64,000 nucleotides of DNA from Zelonia costaricensis. Taxonomy: Eukaryota; Euglenozoa; Kinetoplastea; Trypanosomatida; Trypanosomatidae. Made by a program: the position numbers and the translations under genes. The notes under the pieces were generated by a model. That model made no database searches and was not told the origin of the DNA. It worked only from the letters and a program-made list of their open reading frames with translations. Positions 40,401 through 50,224 of this stretch are shown here, one piece after another. Location: contig JASAOO010003537.1 in assembly GCA_030849075.1 (NCBI GenBank), forward strand, positions 1 through 64,000, in the 5' to 3' direction. Position 1 is the first letter of the stretch. Every line of letters starts with the position of its first letter.

Positions 40401-43400
40401 TGCTCGATCCCAACGCAGCCGTGGGCGAAGTAGGGCGAGAGCGTCATCAGCAGGTGTCCAGAGCTGCTGCGCCGCTGCGGGGGCAGACGGCGCTGCAGCT
40501 CGCGTACTTGAATACCGTACTCCGCGGCCGGGCGGCTGCACGGCACCCGTCTGTGTTGGGGTGCCGGGGCGGCAGCGGCAGCAGCACCGTGGAGTGTTTC
40601 AACGCGGCAGCCCTGCTGTGATGCCGTCGGCAGTGACAGCAGGGCGGACGGGTCCACACCGGCACCGCGGCCAGCGCCTCGACCCGAAAGGCGGCGGCGC
40701 GCCGGCTTTGCCGTCGGCGCGTACGGGTGCGGCGGCGGAGGGCGGGGGGACAGCGCCTGCGGGGAGGGCGGCGCGCGGGCCACCTGCTCTTGCTGCCACT
40801 CGCGAAACGCCTGCATCTTGTAGTTGAGACTGTAGGCAGCGTGCTGGGCGAGGTGCCTCGACGGCGGCGATGGCGACGGCGCGGGCATGTCACGGGCTAC
40901 GCGGCGACGCAACTGGCCGTGGTCGTGCTCTTGCAACATGAATGGATGGAAAGTGTGCGCCGAGCCTCGCTCGCCGTCCCTGTCGCCTGCCGCCGCCGAT
41001 GCCTCCGTGGTCGACCCGTTGGAGGCAGGCAGCGCAGGCGTCGGCGGTGAGCTCGGTGGCAGGGAAGCGAGTGCAGCGACCAGGTGCAGTGCACGGAGGG
41101 GCTGTGGGACCAGCGAGGGCTGCGACAGCCGCTGCGTCGCCGTCGTCGGTGGCGCCGGGGGTGGTGGGAGTGGAGGCACCTCCCCGACAACCACCACTTC
41201 CGCCCCTACCACAGCGTCGCCGTCGCCACCACTTCGACTCCGGCGCAGCGGCAGGAGCACGTCCGAGGCACTGCTGACGCTGCGCCGCAGCTCCCGGCGC
41301 AGCCGCTGGCGAATGCCACGGCACAGCGCCGCCGTCGCCGAGTCGCGCGCAATGACGACGGGGTAGGCGTCGTCCGTGTCCACCGCGGACCGCGGCATGC
41401 TCCCTGCACTGCCGACGGCCGTCACCGCCGTCAGCGTCGCTGTGGTGCTGCCGAAGCTGCTCACCCGACGATGCGAGGGAGCCGCCGTGGCCGGCGCCGT
41501 CGTGGCGTTCGACCGCTCAGAATACTCACTGTCGCGGCCGGAGCTGACGTGCGACATGGTCGGCGCACCCCGCCCCGGCGCGCTGCGGCTGCTGTGGGCG
41601 GTGCTGCCCGCAGCCAGCACCGACGCCTGCGTCGTGCTATCTGCAGCGGCACCGATCGGCGTTAAAGCCGTGGCGCCGCGCCCCGTGCCGTCGGCGGGCA
41701 GGACGAGCATCATCGTGTCCGAGCGCGCGTCGTCGGTGTTGTCAACCGACGCTGAGCCGCGCGCGGTGGAGGAGCAGCTGGCTTCGCTGTTGACTTGGCA
41801 GTGCAGGGCAGAGTTGATGATCCTCACAAAGGCGCTGAAGTCGATCGCGGCGTCCTGCGGCTTCCCTGCAGCGCGCATCTGCACTCCACACACCCGCTCT
41901 ACCGCACTGGGGTTCAGTGCCAGTTCGAAGCACCGCAGTACGTCCACCAGCCGGCCCAGCGGCACCGTGGCGTTCTCGCGCGCGTTGCCGGCTTCCGCGA
42001 GCTCTGCGAACGCCTTCCGCTCCACGTACGTGCGGATGAGGTCATCCCGGTACGGCGCCTCGAGCCTGGCCGAGTCGTTGCTCGACGCGCACGGCGACGG
42101 TGGCGGCAACGAGGCACCCCGGCTTCCCCGGCGGCGCCGCTCGTGTGCCTTACGAGCAGTCACTCGGCTAGCGGGCGGCGGTGACGCGGTCGGTGGTTGT
42201 GGTGGCGGCGCGGACGGTGGTGGCGGCGGGGTGAGAGGGGCGGCGGCGTTCACCGGGGCGCGAGCGGGCGGCGATGGCGGCGGCCAACTCGGGCGGCGAG
42301 CGCTGTGCTGCGTCCCCCCACTTACCGTCAGCGGTGGCGGCGGCGGCGGCGAGGGTGACGCGGCGAGGGTCGTGAGGATGCCTGCCGCCGGCGCGTGTAG
42401 TATTGCGCACACACCGACATCAGCGGGGCTCTCGGATCGGCCTGCTGGCAGCGCGGCGGGGTCGGGCGCCGTGTCTGCCGCTGTCACAGCGCTCGGTACC
42501 GCAGGCGGGGCTGGCGCTTGCCTCGTCGCCACGGCCACCGCTGACGCCGTGGGCGTCTTGGCGCCGCGCGTGAAGACGTCCGCCGCGGACTCGAACTTGA
42601 GGTGCCCGAGGTAGGCGAGCGCCTCGGCTATCGTGAGACAGTTGCTACCACCGCCGCCGCCGCCCTCCTGCGCTGCCGTGGCGGTGGTCGTCGTCGTAGC
42701 GTGGAGAAGGGCGCGGAAGCGACGTGTGCCGAAGCACGCCTCCGCGGTGCCCAGAAGCGTCTCGCGGGACGGCGGCTCAACTGCCGCCGCCGTGACGCCC
42801 TCGTCTGGTGCTCGTCGCGTGGCCGATGGAGCGATCGCCACCATGGCCTGCGCCCGCTCGTGCAGCACACGCAGGAGGTTGAGCAGGCAGAGGTCGTCGG
42901 TGAGGGGCGCGGCGGCGCTGCTCGCGTCGATGCGGTGGCGCTCGACCTGCGCCGCGAAGTCATCATAGGCTCGCCGCACCGCTGCGTCCTCGGCAGTAGT
43001 CAGCGGAAAAAGGGCCATCGCTGGTGGCCGCTCCGGTGCCGCCACCGGCGCCGTCGCACATGACGGCGCGGACCCGCTATTGGCGCTGCCGGCGCGACGC
43101 ACCCCGGCGCCGCTGTTCTCGCTGTTCCAGTCCGAGGAGTCGCACGAGTGGCCGGGGTTGAGGAAGCCGCGCGTATCGTGGGCGACGAGGGGCCAACTGG
43201 CCAGCAGCGACGGCCGCGGAGCCGGCGCGGTCTCCCGTGTGCCACCGGCGCCCGCGTCGGCCGCCTCGTGCGCCGTCGCCGTGCACCGCAGACCCGCGTC
43301 AGACGAGGAGGACGGGGAGGCGAAGGGTGACGGCACTCCCTGCGTGCTGGCTGCGGCCGTCGCGGTGGCGGCAGCGGTTGTCGCCGAGCCACGCGGGGCG

Positions 43401-43990
43401 ACCGTTGACGCGAGGGACTCGCCCGCACCTGCCGCCATCTTCCAGCGCGGCACCTCACTGTCGAGGCACGGATTGGGCGCGTTGGCGCTCGCCTCGTTGG
43501 AGGCCGCGGCGGGCACTTGCGCCCGGTGTTGTCCGGAGGCGGAGTGTGCGACCTGCGGTGCCACCCCGAGTCCGCGCGCGGCCGCGGGTGCCGCCGTTGG
43601 GCTGCTACTCGCCATGATCTGGTTCGCTAGCGCGCAACGGCCGGATGAGGAGAGTGAGTTGCCTGCGTCCCCGCTACGGGGGGTCAGCGGCGCGGGGCAG
43701 TGTGGGAGAACGGAGGCGATGACGCCCGGCATTGACCTACCCTCGCCGCACGTGCTGCCCCACCCCTCGCTGGATGCCGCACCGGGCACGAGCTTGGCGA
43801 GCGGCGAGGGCCCAGGGTTCGTGTTGCCGCACGCGCTCATGACGTCCTCGGCATTGGCGGGGTCTGGCGTGAAGCGGGCCAGCGCGTTCACGGCCGCCGT
43901 GCCAGGGTTGAAGGTACGCCGTGCCGTGGGTTGCCGCGGTGCGCCACGATTCGCCGCCGCGGCCTCTGCCTGAGAGAGGTGCATCCGCAT
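37412..43990 (-). CDS. Very large disordered protein with EF-hand-like segment, function unknown
   Basis: A 2192-residue protein with no overall match that I recognise. Most of it is Ala/Ser/Thr/Pro/Arg-rich and disordered. Ordered islands are visible: a helical region at about 325-500 (beginning MALFPLTTAEDAAVRRAYDDF), an EF-hand-pair-like segment at about 645-735 (LVDVLRCFELALNPSAVERV then AIDFSAFVRIIN), a helix near 1385-1425 (AWVMAELRELYAQHRG), and a segment near 1490 (VAHTDNGLEAVAM). The second EF loop lacks most acidic calcium ligands. It carries a Gln run of nine at about 1573 and three perfect NANVPAAA-type octapeptide repeats at about 1693-1717. The C terminus is Gly/Ser-rich. The ATG at 43990 is the first on the minus strand for more than 450 bases of upstream DNA, which supports this start over the longer open frame. 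A cytoskeletal scaffold is a guess. Confidence 0.78.
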   Translation of the reverse strand: MRMHLSQAEAAAANRGAPRQPTARRTFNPGTAAVNALARFTPDPANAEDVMSACGNTNPGPSPLAKLVPGAASSEGWGSTCGEGRSMPGVIASVLPHCPAPLTPRSGDAGNSLSSSGRCALANQIMASSSPTAAPAAARGLGVAPQVAHSASGQHRAQVPAAASNEASANAPNPCLDSEVPRWKMAAGAGESLASTVAPRGSATTAAATATAAASTQGVPSPFASPSSSSDAGLRCTATAHEAADAGAGGTRETAPAPRPSLLASWPLVAHDTRGFLNPGHSCDSSDWNSENSGAGVRRAGSANSGSAPSCATAPVAAPERPPAMALFPLTTAEDAAVRRAYDDFAAQVERHRIDASSAAAPLTDDLCLLNLLRVLHERAQAMVAIAPSATRRAPDEGVTAAAVEPPSRETLLGTAEACFGTRRFRALLHATTTTTATAAQEGGGGGGSNCLTIAEALAYLGHLKFESAADVFTRGAKTPTASAVAVATRQAPAPPAVPSAVTAADTAPDPAALPAGRSESPADVGVCAILHAPAAGILTTLAASPSPPPPPPLTVSGGTQHSARRPSWPPPSPPARAPVNAAAPLTPPPPPSAPPPQPPTASPPPASRVTARKAHERRRRGSRGASLPPPSPCASSNDSARLEAPYRDDLIRTYVERKAFAELAEAGNARENATVPLGRLVDVLRCFELALNPSAVERVCGVQMRAAGKPQDAAIDFSAFVRIINSALHCQVNSEASCSSTARGSASVDNTDDARSDTMMLVLPADGTGRGATALTPIGAAADSTTQASVLAAGSTAHSSRSAPGRGAPTMSHVSSGRDSEYSERSNATTAPATAAPSHRRVSSFGSTTATLTAVTAVGSAGSMPRSAVDTDDAYPVVIARDSATAALCRGIRQRLRRELRRSVSSASDVLLPLRRSRSGGDGDAVVGAEVVVVGEVPPLPPPPAPPTTATQRLSQPSLVPQPLRALHLVAALASLPPSSPPTPALPASNGSTTEASAAAGDRDGERGSAHTFHPFMLQEHDHGQLRRRVARDMPAPSPSPPSRHLAQHAAYSLNYKMQAFREWQQEQVARAPPSPQALSPRPPPPHPYAPTAKPARRRLSGRGAGRGAGVDPSALLSLPTASQQGCRVETLHGAAAAAAPAPQHRRVPCSRPAAEYGIQVRELQRRLPPQRRSSSGHLLMTLSPYFAHGCVGIEQRVASPRGRGVVVARMQSSRRPSSVHSQSGSTSALFTLSAAVQESRAVLFAAHTTAPPRPQRRTRPPRAARRNEATSAPAAPSPPVPRNQPRPPAHRTVPPSSVPLRPTRPPAREVRADAAVAAASPRGTACRASRGGTVDALPACVSAAASTLALHSPPVSSYEATDYTVTTASTSTATATTAPLTQCSWVSHRAWVMAELRELYAQHRGVSQRLEVLCASRGVASGPDGPPPAPATRQAERREAMVCEALLRDISAQIHCCLGEVAADDELLSGDVLAPAPQPAMSLFQPFVAHTDNGLEAVAMQAPRKSGVALGGSALIPQSTLTLLTPVGGIANNRACSAPDRLAPEQVAVPAPGHFAAAPIIVSRPPFVTVQQQQQQQQQLSNVASLRLPASCGSRETLDADERHPDDGAAVFATLSHSTSSRSGHELSTSTARPAESVHSRVTAAGAAGVQGGHGPLSSCADHLAQAIVSANVSSATGGLRGTLSAAGGGAAANANVPAAANANVPAAANANVPAEAHAPTWRASSPRGATAVPRTPCNLVHLLPLQNSVGQLCLSFAEGPSTATCTTEEDAAPLGLLAVSLRAASSVATSSQSTTPPPFSSLSPFDAAQRAGHAPATPPSSGTAAAAAATGDETAAPTSASAGEVNGLFIPAGAAELGKLYDDDSPTPKANIYLEWAVMQRQSTLTTGDTGAAAVVEAPEKCVLAPSPSPSFAFPLAHSIPAAPAASSGTTTTTTMTATSSSGTASRLFTVTAAGCPRPPIGGNRSTASSARPLLGSLTGSKRSSDTSESLLIDRACHSTPTRHGASRDASRSLERHWRERSCTAMTATTNTIDEPPTLGFSTADRASILQRSVVGHSRLAQYAAAASQSNTGMLGHLTSTSLGSSSMAGESRLSAPLEFLGSSTFAGAFSLRHGPGGGGGGRSAGGGGSSTTAANRLFRSSGVQYSSCGMRNSGSRFGGTTSSIMAAGFSGSMFAARDSRGNLLPHLE
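38841..38912. repeat. Three perfect 24-bp tandem repeats inside a coding region
   Basis: Three identical 24-base units (38841-38864, 38865-38888, 38889-38912) in frame with the 2192-residue gene. Each encodes one copy of an octapeptide reading NANVPAAA (last copy slightly changed after it). Perfect identity suggests recent expansion and likely length variation among strains. Confidence 0.95.
39248..39274. repeat. CTG/CAG trinucleotide run, nine units
   Basis: Nine consecutive CTG on the plus strand read as CAG in the gene and encode a run of Gln in the 2192-residue protein. All codons are identical, so slippage is likely. Confidence 0.93.
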
Positions 43991-44956
43991 GGAAGGGCAC
44001 GCCGATAAGGGAGACGACGGGGAGAACGCCAGGAGGAGGGGACGGCCCCAGCGCCACGTCACTGGCCAGCGCGTCGCCGGAGGAGGGGTATGCAGCTTCA
44101 CACCGGGCCTCACGCTGCTCCCGTCTGTCGTTGAGGGTGTTTTCAAAAAGGTGCGACGGCGAAGACGAAAGGAACACCCACAGAGAGCCGACCTCAAGTC
44201 GCGTGTGGAAACGAGCTTCAAGGGCGGGAAACTCGAGAAGCGTTCAGGCGAGCAAAGCGGGGGGGGGGAGATGGGCTGGGGGCGACTGCAAAGGACGAGG
44301 TCGGCAACGGTGGTGCGAGCCGGAAGGTACAAGTCAAGCACAACCCCAACGCACCAGCACTGAACGCAGTACACGGAAAGCTGCAAGACAACTAGCTGCG
44401 GCACGCACACGCCACCAAGGCAGGAAAGGGAGGCTGCCGAACAAGACGACTCCACACACGCGCGCGCGCTTACGTGCTCTCTTGCACCTCTTCCGTCCTC
44501 GATCTATAGCCGTCGAGGCGCGGGGGGGAGGGAGAGTGAGAAGGGAAGAGACGTAGTGCGGCGCGCGCTGAGGTGACAGAGGCTGGATAGAGCCGGAGTG
44601 ATGACGCCGTGCACGTACGACGCGCGCGTTTCGCACACGAGAGGAGAAGGAGGGGTACACGTGCAGCTCCGAAGAGCGGTGTGCGCAAACCGAATCTGTG
44701 CACAAGGATGCGGGGAGCAGCCGATGAGGCTGGGCAAAAGTGATTGGGAGGGGGAGACACGAGAGAGGGCGGGGGGTGGCTGTCGCACACTCTCACCGTG
44801 ACACAGACGTGCACGCCTGTGCTAGCAGGCTGCCTTGCCGTGTGTGTGTCAAGAGCTGTGTGTGACGCGCACGGTGTATAAAAGGGAGAAGGAAGATTGT
44901 CGGAAAGTGGAGTTCGCTTTGGCAAGACACGGCAGAGCCTCGCCGCCTCTTCACTC

Positions 44957-45000
<44 letters not shown>

Positions 45001-48000
45001 TGCGTGTATGAGTGACAGTCGGCACAGCCGACCCTCCGACGGCGCGAAAGGGAGGAGACGTGGCCCGAAGCGCGCCGCAGAGAAGAGTCCCCACACACAC
45101 ACACGCGCGGAGAGAGAGTCAAGAAACACGACAAGACGAGGACAGAGAAGAAAAAGGAAATCGCAAACACGGCACACACACACAGCAGGTGTAGCAACAC
45201 GACCACAGTGACAGGTACAAAAAAAGAAAAAGAGAAGGTGGGAGGGGACCCGAGGTGGTGCGCGGAGAAAGGGGGAGGGAGCCGCAGCACGCTTTGCCGC
45301 TGCAGCGCCTCGCAACAACCACGCGAGGAAGAAGGGGGGAGGAGGAGGAGGGGGAGGGGAGGGAGAGATGCAAACGCACACGCGCCAAAGGTGAAAGCAC
45401 GAAAATGGAGAGCACTGCGAAGCGAAGAGGGGGAACAGAGAGAAAGTCAAGCGCTAGCGAAGAGCAGCGGGCACGCGAAGAGAAGACACTTCAGGGACGG
45501 CACAGTGTTGAGACCGCGCTTTTTCACGAGCCGTTGTATGGCGGAAAAGGGAGTGAGAGGGCCGGCAGGGGGGCGGATATGGCTGGGTCGCTTTGCACGT
45601 CCCCAAGGAAGCAACCCATTCACAGCATCAAGGACGCAATCAAAACGGGCCCAACACACACACACAACGCAGGCAAAAAGGCTACGCTAACAGATGAGCT
45701 GGAGAGAAGTACGCGATCGGGCAAGAGTGGGAACAGGAACGTGGCGAGACAGAGGTGAAAGCGGAAAAAAAAAAGAAACGGAGCAACGCGACAACGTCTG
45801 CAAGGAATACGGGGGCGTCACCGCACACGCAGACACGGCAATCCACACAAACACACAGGCAAGCCAAGCGGAGAGTGCGAGAGGGAGACGAAGAAGAAAA
45901 GATAAGAGAGGAAGGAAGGAGGGGGGTATGTGACGGTTGGGCGGTGTGTTTCCAGCTACTATCCCCCTCACAAGAAACTAAACCAGGAGGGACGGCACAA
46001 GTAGAAAGGTGGTGCAGAGAGGAGGCAACGGAGTGGTGCTTGACGGGCACTCGAGCAGGAGCGCAAAGACAAGAACAGAAAACAAAACAAATCCAATGCA
46101 AGACACAGTGGGAGAGAGCACGTGCGCGGGGGGGGAGGGAGGATGGCACAAACGAGAAGTGAGGGTCGAAGGGAGGGAAGGGGGAGGGGAGAGGTGGACG
46201 AAGTCGGCGCACCCGTGAGAGAGGGGGTGGGGTGGGGAAGGAGAGGGCGAGCGAGACACGAAGGGGGGGAGGGCCAAGGAGAAGCCAATCACACGCGAGA
46301 AAAAGGCAAACGGCGAAAAAAGGAGAATGCGCGAAGCTGAATCACGAGCAGCATGCAAAAAAAAAAGGCAGAGAACAGAAGGGTGGCTGTGGAAGATGCC
46401 CCACCAACCCCGCGCCGTGACGGCTGCGTATTCGCCGTTGGAGAGCGGGCAAGAGGGGGACCCGCGCGGGGTGATGCTGTCCCTTGTTCCCGTTAAAGAG
46501 AAAAGAATGTGTGTACGTGGAGCAATGGAGGAGCTGCGGCACGGTGACAGTGGAGGAGATGTGGCTGCAAGCGAGCGGAGCACCACAGAAACAACAACGA
46601 CGGCAAGGCAGGAGAAGAGCTGAACGCAAGGAGGACGGAGAGGGGCAGGAGGACACCGTAAAGAGGAGGGAGTCACAGGAAATATGCGTGCACCGCTGGT
46701 GGGCTGGAGAAAGACGGAAAAGGGGGGAGGGAAGGCTGCGGTAGAAGGTAGCCGGGGAGGGAGGGAGGGGGAGGCGGAAGGGAGGCACGCAGCAGGCGGT
46801 CGTCCGTCAAGTGCGGGACAGTGGGAGAGAGGGGGGGTGCGGAGAGTGGAGACGAAAAAAAAAAAAGCGAGGAAGTGAAGTGCCAACGGCAGAGGCGCCA
46901 GAGAACAAAGGCAGACCAACGACGAAGGGGGAGGGCAGGCCAAGGGCAACCGCAAGCTGGGGCGAGGCTGACAGGAGGAGGAGGAGGGAGGATAGGAGCG
47001 GCGACTGGCACAACTCTTGGCGTCGTCGCCGTCGCAGAAAACAAAGAGCGAGGAGAAAACGTCCAGAAGAAACGGGTCTCACAGGTCACAGAACACACAC
47101 GCGCACTCGAGCACACACACACACACACAAGGATGTCGACTACCTTGAAAGCCAGTGAAAAAAAAAAAGAAAGCTGACCGCCGTCGACGCCGAGAAGGCG
47201 CACGACAGAGCAAGACGTGCGTACCACGCCCTTCCTCTACCTCGCCCCGGACGCTGCAATACCTCTTTTCGTTCTTTACTGCTTGCCCCGCTCGGCGTCA
47301 GAGAAAAGCAGTGCGTGCTGCGTGTGTGTTTGTGTGTGTATACAGAAGTCGGGACACGCCGACCTCCTCGTCCCTTCGCGTATCAACCGCTCTCGACTTT
47401 GGCGACTGTGCTGGAGCCGAAAGCTGATGGTCGTGTGGCTTCGCTGCCGCGACGTACGTCTGGACGGATGTGAGCTGAGTTCTGGGTTTTCGCTGGCGTG
47501 CCGCTTGGAGTACGGTGGAAATAACCGGTACGGTGTTGGTGGTGCGCGCAAGCAAGCAGCCTCGATCGTGCCAGGGGAGGGCTCCAGTGACGCACAACGT
47601 GACGGCGAAGTGGAGCAAGGAACTGATTGCAACCAGGTGGTTATATGAGGACGCCGATGGCGTGCGTGTGCGTACTGGGCGGGTTTGTACGGCTGATGCC
47701 CCCCCCCCTCCTGCTCAAGCACTCGCGGGCGCACTGCCAACGAAAGAAGAGAAAGAGAGGAGACTTCCCTGACGCAGGCGGGAGGTTGTCGCGTGCGCTG
47801 CTTCGCGCTTCGGTGCGAGGGTGAGGCCGAGGGTCGGCGAGCACGAGCCTGTGCAGGAACAAGGGCAGGGGCGGTGGCGCACAAGAGTGCGCCTGGGACG
47901 AACGCACGCGACGTCACTGGGGGATGGGATAAGGGAGGAGGGGGCAGCAAAAAAGAAAGGAGGAGGACAGGAGTGGCGATGGCGACTAAAAAGTGGACAA

Positions 48001-50224
48001 ATAGTGACTTGAGCGGAGGGGGCGAAACCGCAAAAGTGGCAAGCGATCACGACAAGGGGGCGAACGAGAAACACACAAAAAAAGAAGGAAAAACGAGGAA
48101 CGCTGTTTGCTGGTGGAAGAGGGTGGACGTGGGTGGGTGAAACCCGCTAGACGCAGTTCTGAACAGCTGACGAGCGGCGTGCGTGTGAGTGTGCGTGTGC
48201 GTGTGTGTGTAGGGGAAGGGGGGAGGGAGCGGAGGAGAGCACAATTCAAGTCGTGCTCACTGAACAACTTGTCTACACGGTTGCGAGCTCGACACCCCGA
48301 TACTCAGCCTGACACACACAGGAGAAAAAACAAGAGCAGCTCTGGCCACGTTTGCGCTTGCAGGTAACGGCCAAACCGGTGTTCCTAGGGTTAACGAATG
48401 CCTCTTCGTCTTGCGTTCAGAGGTGAGGGGGGAGGGGAGAAGAAGAGAAAGAAGAAGGTGATGGAGTGGCTGTGCGCCCGTATCAGACCCGTGGGACGAG
48501 GAGCGATGAGAAATAGAAAGCGCACACGCACGAGGTAGCCAGGTGTGACGTACGTCAGAGTGAAGGGAGAGGAGGGGTATTGAAAGGACCTGCTTCGTCG
48601 AGGGAGGCAGTGGCACAGGCGTCTGCGAAACACACAAAGTGTTGCGTGAGGGGCGGGAGTGGAGCTATGCGGCAGAGAGGCAAAAAGAAAACACAAAGGA
48701 AAAAGGGATATCGGTCGAGAAGAAGCACGAGAGCGCTTTCCCCCGTGGACGGTGCGTCGGCAATACACAAGATTGGAACCGGACAAGGCAGCTGGACTCC
48801 AAGGCAAAGTTGAAGTGATGGCGCTGCCGCCCGCGTGGCGGTGTCAGTGATGAAGAAGTTGTGTGTGCGAGTGTGTGTGTATGTGAGCGTGTGTGTGAGA
48901 GTGTATGTGCTGCGACACTCAGCTTCTCGGCTGTCATAGAAATCACGTGGGTGCGCGAGGTGGAGGAAAAGAGACGGTCGGAGCAGCGCGGGGCAGAATG
49001 GAAGAGTGGGAAGTGACAGATGGCAGTACGGGACAGACGATTGCAGCGGCTGCAGAGCGCCGAAACGCGGTGGGTGCTGTGCCCACGTGCCAGTTCTGTG
49101 GATTTGTTAAGCAGTGGACAATAGTGCCTCCTGCTGTCCTTGATACACACGTGCGCGCGCACACACACACGCACATAAACGCTCGTGCAACCGAAAAGTT
49201 GACAGAGACGTGGAGACGGTCGACGTTGGTTTTCGTGAGGGACAGGGAGATGCGAAGCGGAGGGAGGAGGGGGAGGCTGGAAAGACGGGAGGAGGGCGGC
49301 GCACCTAGAAGAAGAAGGTGTAGCAGGGGCCGCGGAGGTGGGGAAACAGGCGAAGGTGAGGCCTCAAGTGCGGCCCTTCACTTCCCCTCCGGGTTGGAAT
49401 GCCTCACAGAGGGCCGTCTCCTACAGCAGGACCGGCCTTGCCGCCCCTTGACAAGGCAGCGGAAACAAAAGGAGATGAGGAGAAAGGATGTGCGACGCGT
49501 CAACAGAGAAGGGGGCGAGGGACGGGCACGAGCACCTCCTGCCCGAGGACGCCCACGACGCGGCTGGAAAGCAAAGGCCAAAGGCGTGGAGGGGACCCAG
49601 CTCAGAATCGTGCTGCCAATACCCTAACCAGCATACCCCGCGGCGCATTCCCTCTGGAAACAAAGCACCCACCACGCACATGCCCGCCCCGCCAGCAGTG
49701 ACGGAGAGTTATTACCGATCAAGTCAACCACGGCGCGGGAGAGCCGAACATCACTGGAGAGAAAAGCGGAAGCCTACGCTCGACTGGGATCGGAAGGGGG
49801 GGGCAACGAACACCGACAACGGCAGAACCCACCCAGCTCGGAGAAAGGAGCGCACGACACGGGACAACGAAGTGACGCTCACGAAGACAGGAAGCGGGAA
49901 AAGCGAGAAAAAAACTGAAGGAGCACACGAGTTCCAAGAAAGGAGAGGAAGAGGCACATGAAAAGAGAGGGGAAACGCACACGCACGCACTGATGCGCAC
50001 GCTGGCGCCCCTCATGACGCACTCACAGAAAGACGCTTCGCTCGCACACCTACACACACAAGCGCGCACTTGAGCGGCCAATAGCCGGCGGCAAGGCAAG
50101 AGAACGAGACAGGGGGTGGGAGAAAGGTGAAGGCGAGGGACCTCTGCGCTTGCTGCCTGCAGGGCAAGCAACACTGCCGGATTTCAGTGTGTGTCGCCGC
50201 CACCCCGACGATCCACACCTTTCC
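43991..50224. other. 6.2 kb gene-free interval between the 2192-residue gene and the TPR gene
   Basis: No supported gene on either strand. The right part is expected to be the 3' UTR of the TPR gene and the left end the leader of the 2192-residue gene. From about 45060 to 47190 the plus strand is overwhelmingly A and G. A block of ordinary composition spans about 47200-47830. The stretch 48140-49400 is GT- and GA-rich. A 42-base GT microsatellite lies at 44958-44999. The longest minus-strand frames here (44470-45450 and 45978-46955, about 325 codons each) encode only Ser/Pro/Leu/Cys/His-rich low-complexity peptides and are not accepted as genes. I found no tRNA-like or snRNA-like element. Confidence 0.6.
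44958..44999. repeat. GT dinucleotide microsatellite, 21 units
   Basis: An uninterrupted 42-base (GT) run on the plus strand, the longest dinucleotide repeat I see in the window. It lies in the large gene-free interval. Confidence 0.95.

Noticed and set aside
44470..45450. A 326-codon minus-strand frame in the 6.2 kb gap
   Set aside because: Composition is poly-Pro, Cys-Val and His-Thr repeats produced by the C-rich and GT-repeat DNA; no domain or plausible start context.
45978..46955. A 325-codon minus-strand frame in the 6.2 kb gap
   Set aside because: Almost entirely Ser/Pro/Leu/Phe from the pyrimidine-rich strand; openness is explained by the lack of A/G-containing stop codons in such DNA.
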